Assembly (NCBI GenBank): GCA_008638375.1
Contig: VIRR01000552.1
Location: 340,121-404,120 of the forward strand
Direction: 5' to 3'
DNA length: 64,000 bases
Source of the DNA: Nyssa sinensis
Taxonomy: Eukaryota > Streptophyta > Magnoliopsida > Cornales > Nyssaceae
Below the pieces are notes generated by a model. The model saw nothing but the letters and a program-made list of their open reading frames with translations, was not told the DNA's origin and did not search any database. Below are positions 1 to 13,187 of this stretch, piece after piece. Each line of letters opens with the position of its first letter. The stretch's first letter is position 1. Made by a program: the position numbers and the translations under genes.

Positions 1-1406
1 TTTTATATTCAATTAGCCCAAGGTATCATTAGGGGTAATTTTACATTTCACGTGTCTTAATTTTTGGAACTTAATTTCACAAATCGGACTCCGCCGTTGA
101 GTCTGAAATGCCCAAAAACATTGGGTTATACTATTCTTTTATTTTATTTGGATTTCATTTGACTAATTTTTGGCTTAGGAGTGTTTTAAAAATTTTCCTA
201 ATTTAAAAAGGATTTAAAATTAATTTTTAATTAATTTTTTTTGGGTAATTTCATAATTAATCAAAAGTTGGAGGGGTCAAAATAGAATTTTTAGAAACTG
301 TTAAGTGAACTGTCCGGTTTAAGGTTTTGGGGACTAAACCGGTTCAAAAGTTTCAAAACCAATCGATTCACTCTGGTTCGCCACGTCATGCTGACGTCTT
401 GATGACGTCAATCCTAAGTTTGATTTAAATCCACTTAACCCAAAATGACACAGTTCTCGTGACCCATACGCCCAGCTGGTTGGGTCCCGACCCGACCCGA
501 ACAGTGTCATCTTCCCTATCACGACGGCCACTGTTCATCCAAAACCCTAGGATTTGTCTTCTTCATTTCGTCAATTCTTGAGCTAGGTTTCTTCACTGTT
601 TTTGATCCAAACATTTCCTGGGGGTTAAGGGAAAACTTTGGCGCTAGTTTGAGGTGTTAAAGCCAACCATGGAGTTCGGTTGAGCTCCATTATCGTCCTG
701 TCTACAGCTCAGTTGTACCATCTTGTTTCGTGATGGTTTTGCATGGGTTTTGTCTTGCCGTGATCCTCTCCTTATGGGGTTTCAATTCGTGTACAAAAAT
801 TTAGGTTGGAGGCCTTATTTTATGGAGTTTGTTTTTGAACTCCAAACTGTTCAAGGTCGGAACTCACTGGTTTTAAGGCCATTTTTAATGATTCCTTCCA
901 TTTTGTGATCCTTGTGGATCCTACTTTCATTTCCAAGCCTCTAGTTCAAGTTTTGGTTCAGTTGAAAACTGACCCATTTCTCAAGCTTCAACAATGGGGG
1001 TCGGTTTGCATGGGGGGTTTTTGGGGTCCTTTGGATCCCTATTTTTGGCATGTAAACATCTAATCAACATCAGACAAGCTACCTAAAACCAAAAAGAGAG
1101 GAAGTTATTACCTCTTAAAGCTTGCACCTTAGGTCCCCTTCTTTCTCTCTCTACTTTCTCCTTCTTCTTCTCCACTTTAATCTCTCTCTAAACTCTTGCC
1201 CTCATTGTTCTGTCACGGCATGCACACACACACCACTATATACACAACACTCAATCTCACTCAACCAACCCACTCTCTTTTTCTTTTCTTTTCAGTTTCT
1301 GAATTTCCCACCCACTCTCTCTCTCTTTTCTTTTCAGTTCACACACACACGTAATGCACACAACACACTCATTTCACTATCTGAATTGCACTGCACACAC
1401 GCAACA
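1..1406 (-). mobile_element. Long-LTR fragment, minus orientation
   Basis: Positions about 30-1400 resemble 27050-28400 in the same order and orientation: the cacgtgtc block, then tcggactccgccgttgag, then a cccgacccgaac stretch, then a CT-rich and CA-rich tail. The 27 kb copy is part of a complete solo LTR, so this is read as a fragment of the same long-LTR family whose other end lies outside the window. The right edge is placed at gcaaca (1401-1406), since LTRs of this family end in -aca on this side; no target-site duplication can be tested. Small ORFs inside (334-531, 723-908, 1122-1415) have no recognisable domains and are not called genes. Confidence 0.5.
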
Positions 1407-1490
1407 GGTATATAGCTATCATCATATTTTTATTTAAAAAGTTAAATATGCTGCATGAATGACCATTGGCCAATTTGGGAGGTGGGGCTT

Positions 1491-1493
<3 letters not shown>

Positions 1494-1534
<41 letters not shown>
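1494..1534. repeat. (TA)n microsatellite
   Basis: An uninterrupted run of TA dinucleotides lies just downstream of the LTR fragment. Confidence 0.9.
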
Positions 1535-1539
<5 letters not shown>

Positions 1540-1567
1540 TATATTGCAAAATATGTCACAAAAAGTG

Positions 1568-1670
1568 AACAGCCCAAATGGCTAGAATTTTGGGCTTAAG
1601 TTCTTCTTAGTTTTTGGGTCAAGGGTTCGAATCTTATGGGTTGTACTTCTTGGTTCAATTTTTTTCCTAT
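1568..1670 (+). mobile_element. SINE-like tRNA-derived fragment
   Basis: The segment contains a good RNA polymerase III B box, ggttcgaatc at 1624-1633, about 50 bases after an A-box-like tggcta, and is followed by a T-rich stretch. It does not fold as a complete tRNA, so a tRNA-derived SINE remnant is the best reading. No flanking duplication was identified. Confidence 0.35.
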
Positions 1671-1809
1671 TTTCCTTATGCCTCATCCGTTTTATTTTAT
1701 TTTTTTATTTTATTTATTTATTATTATTTTTTTTTACGCCTCGTAAAATTTTTCAATACCCAAATTCATGACTAAATTTCTCGGTAATCGGGTCGGCCCT
1801 TGGAAACAA

Positions 1810-4800
1810 GTTTTGCTTGCCACTCAAACACCTGGCGAAGGAGGAAAGAGGTGGTTCCAAGGAATAGCTGATGTTGTGAGGCAATTTATATGGGTATTTG
1901 AGGTTGGATCTTAAGATTTAAGATCTTTCCTTAACATTTAAAATATAACCTTAAAAAGGACTAAGTGGGCTTCTGAATGATTCGTGTAGGGATGCCAAGC
2001 ACAAGAATGTTGAGCACATAATGATTTTGTCTGGCGATCATCTTTACTAAATGGACTATATGGACTTTGTGCAGGTACTTATTTTCTTCCTAATTGACAA
2101 AAAATTTAATCCAATACATGCCTATAGATTTTATTAATCAATGACTATGAGCAATGTGCTTGTAGAAGCATATTGATACACATGCTGATATTACAGTTTC
2201 GTGTGTACCCACGGATGATAGGTATGTTATCCATCTCTTTGTTTAACTTGATATCAATTTAGATCGACTCAAAAGCATAACGAACCTTCAACCCATGTGG
2301 CTCTATATCTATATATGTATATGCATGTTTGAAGAAATAACAGGTACACAAATGGTTACAATGATCATTTATTAATTTTTCTAGCATTATGTTAAAGATT
2401 CAAAATTTCCAACCCCTGGATTTGCCATCACGCATCCTTTCTTTGGCCCTCTTACATCTTGTTTATTTGGAATATTTTTAGACAAACTGGTGAAGACTCT
2501 TTCCTCATTTCGGAGAATCAAAATTGTTCATAAGATTTCAAACTATGATAAGGTATAGGCACCTTTTTTTTCTTATGGGTTTTGGTGTTCATTTTGATTT
2601 TTCGTTTTGTTTTGCAACCAAGCATCAGATTATGGATTGATGAAAATTGACAAGACAGGACGTATCATTCACTTTGCTGAGAAACCAAAGGGCCCTCAAC
2701 TGAAAGCAATGGTAGATAGATTTACTTTGCTTGATCTAGATTTCCTTGACCTGGTGGTGTAGAACCATTTACCTGGTTTTCCTTTGCATCTTTTGAACCT
2801 CAGAGTTACATTGACACAGTTTTTTATTCCTTGTTACCCCCATTGATTCTAATTAGTTTATTATATAATTATGTTTGTTGGTTGTTTAACATTTTCTCTT
2901 TGACGTTGCACTGCAGCAAGTAGACACCTCTCTCCTCAGACTGTCTGAGCAAGATGCTTTGAGATATCCTTACATTGCATCAATGGGTGTTTACGTATTA
3001 AGAACTGATGTTCTATTAAAGCTTCTGAGGTGGAGGCACCCTTCTAGCAATGACTTCGGCTCTGAAATCATTCCTTCAGTTGTGACAGATCACAATGTCC
3101 AAGTGAGATAGAGCTTATAGATAAGTTTCCTTCGCAGTAAAACTTGTTATACATATTTTTTCTTTTTCTTTTTTCTTGCATTGTCTTTCGCTATGGTAGG
3201 TTAATAGTTCACATAAGTTAGGCTTTAAACCTGTAATCAATCTGCTGAGTTTGAATGTTGTTGTATTTTCAGGCATATTTATTCAATGAATACTAGGAAG
3301 ATATTGGAACAGTAAAGTCTTTCTTTGATGCCAACTTGTCCATCGTAGAACAGGTAAGCATTATTGTATGAAAGCAACCTTTTATCCCTTGAATGTTTTC
3401 TTAACATAGTTGTTACAGATGAAGTTGAGATCTTCCATTTGTAGTAATATGGTTACTATCATGAGAAGTTGGTAAGCAAATGGTATTTAATATATTCAAT
3501 AATGCATATGAGTTAGGGAAATGCATTCATTGCTTAAGCAAAGAAACATGAATTGTCATTCTAGAATACAATATAATGCAAAGAATCATATTTCTATATA
3601 ATTTAATCTTTTAGAATACAATTGAGTTATGTGTGCTTAATGAGAAAATTGCATATCATTCACAACTCCCGAAATGTATTAGAGATATCACTTCATCTTT
3701 TATTAGCGGCCAACAATTTGGCACTTATGGATATATCTGAAGGAGAAATGTAGAGACCTAAAAATTGAGGATAAATTTTTTCATTTTTACTGGCAGGGCA
3801 CTATTCATGCACCATTTGCTGGTAGGGCACTATACATGTACATTTAGCTATAAGTTATATTTAAAAGCAAATTTTGAGTATGTCATAGAAGATAAATATG
3901 CTTAGAATATTAAAATACACCTTCTGTAAAAATTTGAGCCTGTTCAGAGATAGTTTCAAAAATTGGACCAAAATGACATCCAGGGTGGCCCGGGTGGATC
4001 CGGCCAAACCCGGCCACAGGTGAAAAATTTATTTTTTTTGAGAATTTTTATTTAAAATAATTTTAAGAATTTTGGTTAAAGAAAAATGTCGAATTGAGGC
4101 ATTTCGGGATATGTTGTAGTGTAACAGGTCTCGGATTCATTTAGGGCAAAAGACTCATTTTGCACCTTTTCTCCTCCACTATAAATACAGCCATTTAGAG
4201 ATAGAAAAATCAGAATTGGGCTGGAGAAAGAGCATAAGTCGTGCATGGGAGAAAAAGGGTGAGAAAACCTAGGGTTTTCAAATTTCAAGCCATCAAAACA
4301 CACATCTAAGCTTGGATTTTCGCAAAGGTTCTTTCTAGGAAGTTGTTCCTCTTAACAAGGACTATATTCTCATCGATCGATTTGGCTATGCAGCGAACAA
4401 AACTCCCTCGGTTTGAGAAAAATCATTTTAGGTATGATATTTTGCTAAGTAAGGAATAGGATTAAGTTTAAGAGTGATTTACATGTTGATTGAATGATTC
4501 ATATGTTTATTTAGTGTTAGAAAGTCACTTAGGATATAGTTGCTTTGAAAAACCTAGAGTGATCGTTTATGTACTTGTGTGTTCTTTGTTATTCTTTGAG
4601 AATTTGGAAAAGTGATAAACACGAGCCATGACTATAAGTGAAATTCATTGTATTCTAGCCTAGGTTCATGAAGAAAAAATCTTGTAGTTTGAAAGTTATG
4701 ATTTATTAAAGATATTGGTGCTTTATCTATTTTGTAATCTTTGAGAATTTATCAAAGTGATGAACATGTAACTTGTTTATATGTTTGATTCATTGCATTC

Positions 4801-7014
4801 TAGTTATTGTTCATGTAGAGAAACTTTTGTGGTTTGTGAGTTATGATTTATTCCATGAGTTGGTAGTTTGTGGATTTGTATTTTCTTTGAGAAATTGTTA
4901 AAGTAATGAACATGAAACATGATCATATGTTAAATTCCTTGAGTTGTGACTTACATTCATTTAGATAAAGTGTTGTAAATTTGAAGTTATGTTTTACTTT
5001 ATGAATGAGGCATATTTTAAGCTATATAATATGTAGTTGATGAAATGTCCCATAGAATTTGCATTGAGAAAAATCAAGGCATGTTGGCATGGTGTGAATC
5101 CTTAGAAACATAGTGTGGGTTAAGCACTTGGTGCTATACATTATGAGGGTGTAGATCCTGTGGTGAAAAACCCAAAACTGGTCATTGCATTGGTGCCCAG
5201 TATCCAACGGGAGCGATCCGTGAACGGGACATTGGTATTCTGACCCAACGGGAGCGATCCGTGAATGAGACATGGGTGTGGCATAGAGTTTGCATGGGTG
5301 TGTCACGCATATTGCCATTGCATTGTGTTAATGAACTGGAAGGCATGTAGATTATGAATGTACACTTGCACATCCCACGCCTTAACTTTGTTCATTGCAT
5401 TAGTATTATGTCATACCAACAGTTGAGCTGACCCCTCATGGGATATCATATTACAGATGAGGCTCCCGGTACTTGAAGACTAGATGACGTCTTGAAGGAT
5501 GAAGGGGGAGGTGGACCATGGAGAATTTTTGGCCTTTAGGGCATATTTTGATATTGTACAAGGGCATAAGCTCTAAACCATATGAAATGATGTTGTAGAA
5601 GATTTGTGTATTATGAAAAGAATGAAAAAAACTTTATATGTTTTAATGAATATGATGATGTAACCTTTAAAGTTTAAGCATATGTGTAGGTGTGATGAAT
5701 TGTATATATTTAAATGATGCATATTTAAATTCAATGAAATTGTGGCCATCGAGTGAGGATGGAATGTGCAAACCCGTAATTGTAAAATGTATCATATATA
5801 TTAGGTAGGAAAAAAACTTAGAAAATAAAGGAAGTTATGTCAAAATGAGATTAAAAGAGCCATTAGGTGGGTGAAATGCCCATGAATAAAATGGGAAAAA
5901 GTGTCACAAAGTGAGGGTTAAAAGCCTTAGAGAAATAGGCCAAAACTTGGAAAAATTAGCTGCAGTCGCTACAGTAAAAATTCAGTTGCAGTAATTCTAC
6001 TATTGCTACTATAAACCTGAAAAAAAATCATATCTTGGACAGCCTGACCAGCCCTCCAGCTACCCAGCCTGTCGCGCGCGCCTGTGCGCCCCTCAGCCTG
6101 CCCACACGCCTGCTTTGCCAGTGCCACGCCCCCACCTGTGCGCGTGCGCATGCGCGCCCACAGCCATGCGTGGCCTGCTGCTGCCAGCCACCTGCTGCCC
6201 AGCCCTTGACACCCCTCTAGCACCCGCCCCTTTGGCCACCTTTTTAAGCCATGTTAGACACATTTTTTTTAACTATGTTTGGGCACCATATTGGGCTATG
6301 TTTAGCCAACCTTTAGGCCATGTTTGGCCACCTTTTGGGCTATTTTTGGTAATCTTTTTGGACTTCTTGACTCATTCTTGGACTCTGCCTAAAGGCATTT
6401 TGGGGCCATTTGGGCCATTACCCCCAAGACATGTTTAGAAATGTTTTAAGGATATTTTAGAAGCCATTTTTTAACATGACTTAAACTATTTCAAATATTA
6501 ATTGGGAGAAATGCTTGCACAACATTAGGAAACCATTGTGGTTGAGTTAAATAGCAAGTCTTCACTTATAATTTTGAGAGAAAAAATATGGCGAAATGAA
6601 TGAATAATCAATTAATCCATCTTATGACCTTTCATTTACTTTTCTTATTTCATTTCACTCACTCCTCGGGTTTGTGAAAATTCAGGACGTGATAAGAAAT
6701 GTCCACTATCAATCATTTTTTTTCTTTGTGGATATGTTACAATTGCATCTGTAAGCTGACCATATAATATCTTTCATGCAACCTCTAAAATTCGACTTTA
6801 ATGACCCAAAGGCACCTTTTTTTACATCTCCAAGATTCTTGCCACATACTAAAATTGAAAAATGCAGGGTATGCTACTAAATGTTAATCAATTTGCACAA
6901 AGGTTCTTGTTCCTGCATCTCACGATTAAAATGGTTCTAACAGATTTTGAATGCAATAATTTCACACAATTGCTTCTTGCGGGAATGTAGTGTCAAGCAC
7001 TCTGTAGTTAATTG
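1810..7014 (+). pseudogene. ADP-glucose pyrophosphorylase large-subunit pseudogene (partial)
   Basis: Eight exon-like blocks match the plant plastidial AGPase large subunit, which makes ADP-glucose for starch: 1810-1902 ([17 protein letters not shown]), 1990-2074 (ILSGDHLY, then a stop), 2166-2221 (HIDTHADITVSCVP), about 2620-2711 ([18 protein letters not shown]), 2927-3102 ([18 protein letters not shown]), 3273-3353 (AYLFNEY, then a stop), 6782-6868 ([14 protein letters not shown]) and 6944-7014 (AIISHNCFLRECSV). TAA at 2048-2050 replaces the Arg of the LYRMDYM motif, and TAG at 3294-3296 replaces a conserved Trp. The splice acceptor before 6782 reads tgcaa instead of tgcag. N-terminal exons and the C-terminal beta-helix region are absent. 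The intron 3354-6781 is swollen by a 2.9 kb solo LTR. This is a dead gene; which AGPase paralogue it came from is not decidable here. Confidence 0.88.
3749..6694 (+). mobile_element. Solo LTR of a long-LTR retrotransposon
   Basis: The insertion starts tgtagagacc and ends ggacgtgata, and is flanked by the 5-bp duplication agaaa (3744-3748 and 6695-6699). The terminal dinucleotide is TA, probably mutated from CA. A TATA box (ctataaata, 4179-4187) about 430 bp in fits an LTR promoter read on the plus strand. The block 5050-5400 is the reverse complement of related sequence at 26280-26500, and the last 40 bases are the reverse complement of the start of the element at 25885, so this and that solo LTR are one family in opposite orientations. 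No gag or pol is present. The C-rich segment 6035-6240 gives proline- and cysteine-rich ORFs that have no coding support. At about 2.95 kb the LTR is long, as in Tekay/Del or Athila elements; the lineage is not decided. Confidence 0.82.
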
Positions 7015-7242
7015 TGAGTAGTTTTTATGTGCAATTTCCAACCTATTTATGGTAATTATCTGAATTTGTATGGATAGTATTGCTTCCTTCACTTATTTCA
7101 AGAATAATTCAATCTCAAGCCCTGGAAAAAATATTTTAAAAGAAATCTCCCTCGCGAGGGCATAGAAAAATGTACTTTGGAAACATATGAAGAAATTCAT
7201 TACTAGAAAACTTAAATCTAAGAATGTTGGAAAGTGAAAAGG
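7015..7242. other. Gap between AGPase remnant and LINE
   Basis: Nothing recognisable. The next AGPase exon expected here was not found. Confidence 0.6.
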
Positions 7243-10200
7243 TTTTTTTTTTTCATAGGGTAACATCAAACAGGAGGTTCATCACTCCCCACTCTTCATC
7301 TCACTCTAATCTCTTTATCTGTGAATGCAGCGAGGCAAAACACATTAAAGTCGATTCGGTTTAGATTCGAAATCTGAAAATAGGTTTATGGGTCTAATTC
7401 ATTTTATAGAGAACACATCTGAGCCTTCAGCTTTCCACACAATAGAGTCTTTCCTGTCAAACCGAAAATGAAGAGTATGGCAATGTGAGAATAGAGTTTT
7501 TCCAGTTCTTCCTCTTCCCAAGCAAGTAATATTCTTCCAAATTCCAAATTGCAGACTTTGACTTGAAAAACTTCCTTCAGAGTTATATCCTTCTTAACTG
7601 CCAAACTAAATAATCTTGGGAACAATTGCTTTAAAGATACATCGGACAACCAAGAATCATGCCAAAATAATAATCTTTTACCATTACTAATCTTCAAAGA
7701 AAAGTTTCTTTTAAATAATTGAAACAATCTAGAATTACCTGATTTTACCTAAATGATAGCCTTCCATAATGTAGAATAACTACTGCTATTACTAGAGTCA
7801 GGCAGCCAACAACCATCAGGTATACCATACTTTTAGCAAATTAATTTTCTCCACAATGCATTTTCTTTGCAACCAAATCTCCACCACCATTTTAGAAGTA
7901 AAAAATTATTCATATCTCTTATTTTTCTTATGCTTAAGCCTCTCATATTCTTACTTAAATAACACCATCCCATTTAATCAAATGCATCTTCCTTGATTTG
8001 TCACAGCTTCCCCATAAAAAATTACTGCATAATTTTTCAATTTCTCTAGCAACCTTGACTGGCATCTTAAATACTGACATGTAATAAACTTGGAGATTGC
8101 TTAAAACCGGCTTGATTAGCACCACTCTTCCTCCCAACGAAAGATATCTCTTTTTCCAATTTGCTAATCTTTTACTTACTTTATCCAAAACTGGCTTCCA
8201 AGTATTCACTGCTCTAGGACTGGCCCCGAGAGGTAAATCAAGATAGGTAATAGGGAGAGAACGAACACTACATCTTAAAGTATTAGAAAATTCACTCAAT
8301 TGTAAATCACTGACACCCACCCTGCGATTACACTCTTAGAAAAATTTACTTGCATGCCTAAACATATTTCAAAACATCTGAGTAGTCTTTTGATGTTAAT
8401 GATTTCCTGTAAATCAGCCTTATAGAATAAAATGGTGTCGTCTGCAAAATGAAGGTGTGAAAGAATCATGCCATTATTACTAATTGATACTCTTGTCACC
8501 AACCCCAACTGCCTGGCTCTATGAAATAATAGATTTAACCCTTCAGTTACTATCAGAAACAAGAAAGGAAATAATGGATCTCCTCGCTTCAATCCTTTTT
8601 GCATTCTAAATTCTCGAGAGGGTGATCCATTAACCAAAATCGAGAGGGAAGCAGTTGACACACATTCACTATTCCATCTCAACCATTTTTTACCAAAACT
8701 GAAACCTTCCATTAACTTGAAAATGAAGCCCTAATTTATCTTATCATAAACCTTTTCGAAGTCTAATTTTATAATTAGACCTTTATTCTTCTTTTTTCTT
8801 CCAATCATCTACCACCTCATTAGCAACCAGAACACCATCTTGAATACGTATTCCACCTAGAAATGCTGATTGTACCTACCCAATCAGTTTTGGTAACACT
8901 TATTGCAATCTGCAAGACAATATTTTAGCCAACACTTTATAAGCACAACCAATAAGGCTGATAGGTCTGAATTCAAATGGGTTTGACGGGTTTTCTTTCT
9001 TAGGAATTAGAGTTATGAAAGCTGAGTTCAAGCCTTTGACCAATCTAGCCTTGTCAGCAAACTCATGAATAAAGTTCAGGAATTCCTTCTTCATAAATTT
9101 TCAACTCTTTCTAATGCTTAAAAAATTAAACCCATCTGGACCAGGGGCTTTATTACCCCCACATGCTTTTACTGTTTCCCATATCTCTTCTTCAGAGAAT
9201 TTTTCTTCAATTATTCTTCTGTCAACATCATTTAAACTATCAACCATCAATAAGCTAGATAGGAATGACCTATTATACCAATCTTCCTTGTAAATTTCCT
9301 GGAAATAATCGAAGAAATGACTCTTTAATTCATTAGGATTTTTCAAAGGAACCCTATTGATTGATAAAGAGTCAATGAAACTCCTCCTTTGCCTCCCATT
9401 AGCAATCTGGTAGAAAAATTTAGTATTATTGTCTCCTTTTAGAGACCATTCCATTCTTGATTTCTAAAGCCATAACCATTTCAACATCTTACTGACTTTC
9501 CAAAATTCTATTTTAAGACCCTTACTTTTCTTTTTCTCTTCTTTATTTAGTGTTCTATTTTCAGCTATCAAATCCAGTGCATGTAACGCTTCCTCAATCT
9601 TCTTTATTTGTACATTCAGATCTCACAATCCATATTTATTCCATTCTTTCAATGCCTTCCTTAAACCCTGAAATTTCTTGAATAAAATAAAACCTACTCT
9701 TCCATCAATCTTTATATCTTCCCAAAAATTCTCCATAATCTTCAAAAACTTTGGAAACAATAACCAAGCATTCAAGAATTTGAAAGGCCTAGGCCCCCAA
9801 TCTCAATCATCTTCCTTCAATACAATTAGGCAATGATCTGAGAGGTTTCTTGCCAACCCCCATTGCTTGAATTTAAATTTATCCAACCATTCAGGATCTA
9901 ACAGAAATCTATCAATTTTTCTCCATTTCTCCATTTCTCCATATCTTGAGAATTAGACCAAGTGAAATTCCTTCCCAACAATGGTATATCAATTACTTCT
10001 AAATTTTTAATAAAATTTTTAAAATCTCTCATTCCAACATCTCTTCTAGAACACCCTTGTCTTTCATTCACACTTGTTATTTTTTTGAAATCCCCACCCA
10101 AACACCATAGTGTTGGAAATTTGGGTTTTAGATCCAACAATCTTTTCCACAATAATCGCCTATCACCAACAACATTAGGACCATAAACATTAACCAAAGA

Positions 10201-10400
10201 ACACCTAAAGTTAGGTTTGACAATACCTGATATTAGTAGAAAGCATTAGTTATTACAGGCCTGCTGCATTGAAAAGATTGTCGGATCCCAAATACAAAGT
10301 AGACCGCCTGCCGTTTCCTCAGCATCCACTTCCACGAATTCAAGATCCAAGTTTGGTACTGCATCAACCACTAAGAATTTAGGATGATTAATTTATAATA
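7243..10400 (-). pseudogene. LINE (L1-type) relic, ORF2 fragments
   Basis: Pieces of a non-LTR retrotransposon ORF2 are read from right to left. The apurinic endonuclease domain lies at about 10390-9898 (VNVYGPN, LGGDFKKI, RNFTWSN). The pre-RT region at 9454-9101 contains GDNNTKFFY and NKAPGPDGFNF. Reverse transcriptase fragments follow: 9094-8900 (ITLIPKKENPSNPFEFRPIS), 8712-8296 (QKGLKRGDPLFPFLF and LHFADDTILF, the FADD active site) and 8320-7955 (TYLDLPLGASP). The zinc-finger region (zf-RVT) is at 7727-7404 (LLFWHDSWL). Stops and frameshifts separate all blocks. A T-run at 7243-7253 marks the poly(A) tail of the minus-strand element, so the 3' end is preserved, and the 5' end stops inside the endonuclease. 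Typical of 5'-truncated plant L1 copies; no convincing target-site duplication was found. Confidence 0.88.
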
Positions 10401-12156
10401 TAGAAACATTACCCCTCCATATCAAAGATTTATTTGTAGCCTACCTATTCAATTTAAAATTTTATAAAAGACATACAATAAAAAAAAAAAAGGAGGCCTA
10501 GGTCATTGTATTATATAGTCAAAAGCTCCTGTAATATTATTTTTTTACAAAAATCAAATTGGGTGAGGACCACAAACGCATGCAATCTAGCTAAAAGGTT
10601 GTTTACGGTCCATTAATTAGTGTTGGACTATATCACCTATACTAATGTTCTGCTTTGTTTAATTTATAAAATCAAATATAATGTATACCTATTCAATGAT
10701 ACTATTAAGTGAATGATCGTTATCATATCCGTAGACATGATTTTACAAATCAAACCAAGCAAATACTTAACAAAGTTGTGAAACCCAAAATCGACAAGAC
10801 ATGTATATATAGCAAAAAAAAAAAAAAAAAATCATTGTGATTTTTTCAACCCAAACCCCTTGACAATATGAATCATATGACAAACATGTTGTTTAAGATA
10901 TCAACATATTACATTTTTAATATTGTGACATCTTTAAGGCTGATTCAGGCCTAGATGATCCCAATCTCATGGCAATGAAGGAAAACTAGAATAACATTAT
11001 GAAGATTGTTTTATCGATTTTTCATAGAATAAATTTCTTGCATGTGTGAGATATATCTGTGCATGGACCTAGACACATACATGCATATATTGATAGAAAT
11101 TTTATTTAGGCATTCATTAGGAGGTGAAATTTTGTGTCAAGATCAACTTTCTAACAAATATTTATGAGCTACTACCATGAAAAAATGAATCAAGTATGAA
11201 AAAATTCAATCACATTAGACTTTTTTATGATCCATCCAAAAATTATTAACTAAAATTATGACAACATTAATTCAAGAAGTCAAACAAATCTATCAAAAGC
11301 TCATGTACCATTTGGTTGGTTGAAAATTTTTTAAAAAATACAAACTTGTAAAAATAAATAAAATAAATAACTGATCAATCATACCCAAAATAAAATGACA
11401 ATTGCAATTAAAATCTGATCATAAAAATTCATTGAATAAGTGGAAAAATATATATTTTAGTATATTTAGTCATATAGTAGAGTCCATTACCAGACCTCCA
11501 ACAACCCCTAATTTTTGCCAATGCCATGTCATTTTGATTTCATGCTCAAAACATAATCACAAGTAATTCCATAACATTGCAACCAGTAAAATTTACAAAA
11601 ATAAAAATAAAATAAAAGAATAGAAAAAAGACCCCAAATAAATGTTTTTAGAAAATAGAACCCCCTAACAAATTATGTAAACCCGGAGCAATACTTATTC
11701 AATAATGAAATCCAGGTTATAACACAAATTTACCTAAAGAAAGAAATTTTATATGCCACAATGAATGATCTCTAGCACAGCAACAAGTGCAATCATGGTT
11801 CATCTATGTAAAAAAGAGAACTTGAAATTGAATACTGTTTGCAGCCAAGTAAAATCTCAACAATACATCAAGGCCTACAAATTTCATATAACCTTGTTGT
11901 TAGTTATTGAACTTGGAAGCCAATTAATAGCAAAAAAAATAGTAAATGTCATGAATATTTATTCTTCTTACTCATCATTGCTCCAAAATAGACACTTTTA
12001 TGTTGGATAAGAAGCTTGTATCTCAATCACCAGTTCTTAGAATTCCGTTGGATAAGCCCTAGTCCATAACAAGGTCCCAATATGGACCAAAGATTACTGC
12101 AATCACTGAGGCAATCCAAGCTATCATCCTCCAACCAAACCCTCTATTGAGAGTGT
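10401..12156. other. AT-rich intergenic stretch
   Basis: No coding or repeat structure was recognised. It contains short A-runs (10478-10490, 10814-10830). An 81-codon ORF at 11765-12010 has no recognisable motif and no coding-like context, so it is not called. Confidence 0.5.
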
Positions 12157-12220
12157 ATGGCCTTACCCTTGCAAGTATAAAGACTGTTTCCATGACTCGA
12201 ACCCGTGACATTTAGGTTAT
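12157..12220 (-). mobile_element. SINE fragment, Au-like
   Basis: On the minus strand the sequence reads cgggttcgagtcatggaaac followed by a cttgcaagggtaaggc block, which is the B box plus central block of the Au SINE family of flowering plants. A second fragment with the same core lies at 13122-13187. Confidence 0.6.
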
Positions 12221-13121
12221 CTTTCAGTTATAAGCCACAATGTGGTTTACACAGCACCAAAAAGAAAAAGAGCCATAATGGGTTTTCTAGCAGCCTCGAT
12301 GGAAATTCTCTTTGGCATCCATTTTTTTCCCCTATTGCACCTCCAATTATGTGCAATTTTTATTCCTCATTGCACTTGACTACTAAACCATGTCAGTAAC
12401 TTTGATCTTGTCCTTGGTGGTAGATATAACCATTGATGATTGCGTAATTATTGATTCTATACATTTACCTTTATGAGTCTATATGAATAACATATAATAT
12501 TTTCAGTTATATTAGTATCTTCTTTATAACAGTGAAATGCATGCACTAAAAACCTCTTTTGAACCATAATTACTTTTGATTTTCATAAAATGATTGTAAG
12601 AAGGATGAAAGTTTTTGGTGGCTGCTAATTGTGTCATATAACAGAAGTATGAAAGCTTCTGATGTGGTTTGCTACTAATTGCTTGGATATTGCTTGCTTG
12701 TTACATATTTGCTGGCTTTGTGCTATCAATTTGTTATCAATTGGGTCCTCACCTTATAGAATTATGCTCCTCTACGTTCTAGGATATCTTTGTGGCGGAT
12801 AAAAAAGGCCTTCCCCGTTCTTTGTTTGAGGCCGAAGCAAAATTTGCTCATCAAATCTTAAGCCTCTTTTCCTTGCAGGTTTTCCTATCATTGAGAACTT
12901 TATACCAAAATCAGTTGGTTGAAATTGGCGTTACCTTGACACCCTCCTTTTTGTAGACACAATCTGTAATCCAAATGTTGATGACAGCAAGTAAGCACAT
13001 ATCAACAGGATTGGATTTGTATAAACATGGTCAGAGGTGCTTGGGAGATGCTCACACATTAATACGAGTTTTATGCCATAAGAACGATATAGAAGCCTCT
13101 AATCCCCACTTGGCCTTGTCT
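12221..13121. other. Unassigned stretch between two SINE fragments
   Basis: Around 12787-12880 the plus strand can be read as an open stretch containing GLPRSLFEAEAKFAHQIL that looks coding-like, followed by a possible donor. No family was recognised and no continuation was found. It could be an exon remnant. Confidence 0.25.
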
Positions 13122-13187
13122 ATGGCCTTACCCTTGCAAGTATAAAGACTGTTTCCATGACTTGAACCCGTTACATCTAGGTCACGG
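13122..13187 (-). mobile_element. SINE fragment, Au-like (second copy)
   Basis: It has the same core as 12157-12220: on the minus strand a B-box-like gggttcaagtc, then catggaaacag and a gcaagggtaaggcc block. The two copies differ at a few positions and their outer flanks do not match, so these are independent fragments rather than one local duplication. Confidence 0.6.

Noticed and set aside
1568..1670. Possible tRNA gene because of a perfect B box
   Set aside because: No acceptor or anticodon stems can be drawn; better explained as a SINE remnant. The same applies to 59224-59325 and the Au-like fragments.
6035..6438. Pro/Cys-rich ORFs within the first solo LTR
   Set aside because: Compositional open frames in a GC-rich part of an LTR, on both strands, with no domain and no counterpart in the related LTR at 25.9-28.6 kb.
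8755..8900. A second reverse transcriptase gene near the LINE
   Set aside because: The pieces fit the same LINE ORF2 once frameshifts are allowed; no duplicate domains are present.
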